22,395 nt of DNA from a virus. The stretch is taken from positions 1-22,395 of IMG/VR virus record IMGVR_UViG_3300045999_011926, one strand, 5' to 3'. The notes under the pieces are model-generated. The model saw only the letters and a list, made by a program, of their open reading frames with translations. It had not been told where the DNA came from and did no database searches. Below are positions 21,962 through 22,395 of the stretch, piece after piece. The position numbers were made by a program, and so were the translations under genes. Every line of letters starts with the position of its first letter. Within the stretch, counting starts at the first letter, position 1.

Positions 21962-22395
21962 TTATTTAGTAAACCAATGAGGTGCATCGCGCTTTTTCCA
22001 CGATGCCATACGAGCCTTGGCACCACGGTAATAATTGTGATATGACGCAATGCTGTCGCCAGTAACCTTGTACTCATCTGGCATTGCAGGTGTCGGTTGC
22101 GTGAATCCCTTAAGAGGAAAATCCTTCACGGGAGGAGTCGCAAGATGACGAGCAACAATTTCGCACTTGTGATCCTTACCATATCGATGCTTGTATTCAT
22201 CGATAAGAGCAAATGTTAGATCCGACAACCAAACATAGTTCTCCAATGACTGACGAACCCACACGGCCGACGGATGATTTACATGCGTAGCTTGATAGAT
22301 GATCTTGTCAGCTTCGGGATGATCTTCCAGCACCCATCGCTTGATATTACGAAAACGTGCCGGATGCAATGATCCTGCAACATATCGTTTTTCCC
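21962..22395 (-). CDS. Conserved phage protein with HVNHPSAVWVRQS motif (N-terminus outside window)
   Basis: A start could be placed at the TTG at 22369, but the frame stays open to the right edge and the upstream residues (EKRYVAGSL) read as protein, so I treat the gene as 5'-truncated by the window. The visible 144 or so residues contain HVNHPSAVWVRQSLENYVWL, then EYKHRYGKDHKCE, TPPVKDFP, AMPDEYK and SYHNYYRGAKARMASWKKRD. I know this block from a family widespread in large phages, whose N-terminus normally holds a DxDP...DKHVVKM-type motif. Its function is not established to my knowledge. Base composition is less AT-rich than the tail genes. Confidence 0.8.
   Translation of the reverse strand, partial: EKRYVAGSLHPARFRNIKRWVLEDHPEADKIIYQATHVNHPSAVWVRQSLENYVWLSDLTFALIDEYKHRYGKDHKCEIVARHLATPPVKDFPLKGFTQPTPAMPDEYKVTGDSIASYHNYYRGAKARMASWKKRDAPHWFTK
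21963..21970 (-). promoter_or_regulatory. Possible late-type motif before the 85-aa gene
   Basis: The minus strand reads ACTAAATA, 6 of 8 with TATAAATA, overlapping the stop of the upstream gene and lying 35 nt before the ATG at 21928. Spacing suits a late promoter. Confidence 0.4.

Noticed and set aside
1-22395. CRISPR arrays, insertion sequences, attachment sites, rRNA
   Set aside because: I looked for spaced direct repeats, transposase genes with terminal inverted repeats and integrase genes and saw none.

Overview
This window is about 22.4 kb of an AT-rich T4-like myovirus genome (Caudoviricetes). It holds much of the baseplate and tail module, beside part of the replication and late-transcription module. 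The organisation resembles marine T4-like phages: short PhoH-like ATPase, short gp33, cysteine-free gp32, Gly-rich baseplate proteins and a Cas4-like exonuclease. A tmRNA in circularly permuted form with an ANDN-type tag points most naturally to an alphaproteobacterial host. Marine picocyanobacteria and some betaproteobacteria also have permuted tmRNAs, so the host call is an inference.

Layout, left to right. (1) 1-10615, minus strand, a tightly packed late operon transcribed leftwards: gp48 tube cap, gp53 wedge, a gp27-position hub protein, gp5-like spike fused to an M15 peptidase, PAAR tip, an unknown 253-aa protein, gp25, gp6, and a large gp7-position protein that runs off the left edge. 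(2) 10655-15563, plus strand: gp4 head completion, an unknown conserved protein, gp54, gp26, a gp51-like frame reached by a probable -1 frameshift, and the gp29-type tape measure. The two operons diverge from a 39-bp gap carrying overlapping late-promoter-like motifs. (3) A terminator hairpin at 15566-15592 separates gp29 from the convergent gp32. (4) 15603-18201, minus strand: a small Tyr-rich protein, a SleB-like cell-wall hydrolase, gp33, gp59, then gp32 with its own promoter. (5) 18335-18793: an HNH homing endonuclease on the plus strand. (6) About 18795-19088, minus strand: a permuted two-piece tmRNA gene. Its acceptor half comes first, then an 82-nt spacer, then the coding half, behind a perfect TTGACA-N17-TATAAT promoter. 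(7) 19106-22395, minus strand: PD-(D/E)XK exonuclease, two tiny ORFs, a GIY-YIG endonuclease, a PhoH-like ATPase, a short MPTYDF protein, and a conserved phage protein cut by the right edge.

How it fits together: gp32, gp59 and the nucleases act on replicating and recombining DNA. gp33 would recruit host RNA polymerase to late promoters such as the TAAATA-type motifs, which then express the tail genes. gp26/gp51, gp29, gp48, gp54, gp53, gp25, gp6, gp5 and PAAR build the baseplate and tail tube. The phage tmRNA would tag and release ribosomes stalled on broken or non-stop mRNAs during infection. The two most noteworthy features are the permuted phage tmRNA and the gp26/gp51 frameshift site directly upstream of the tape measure.
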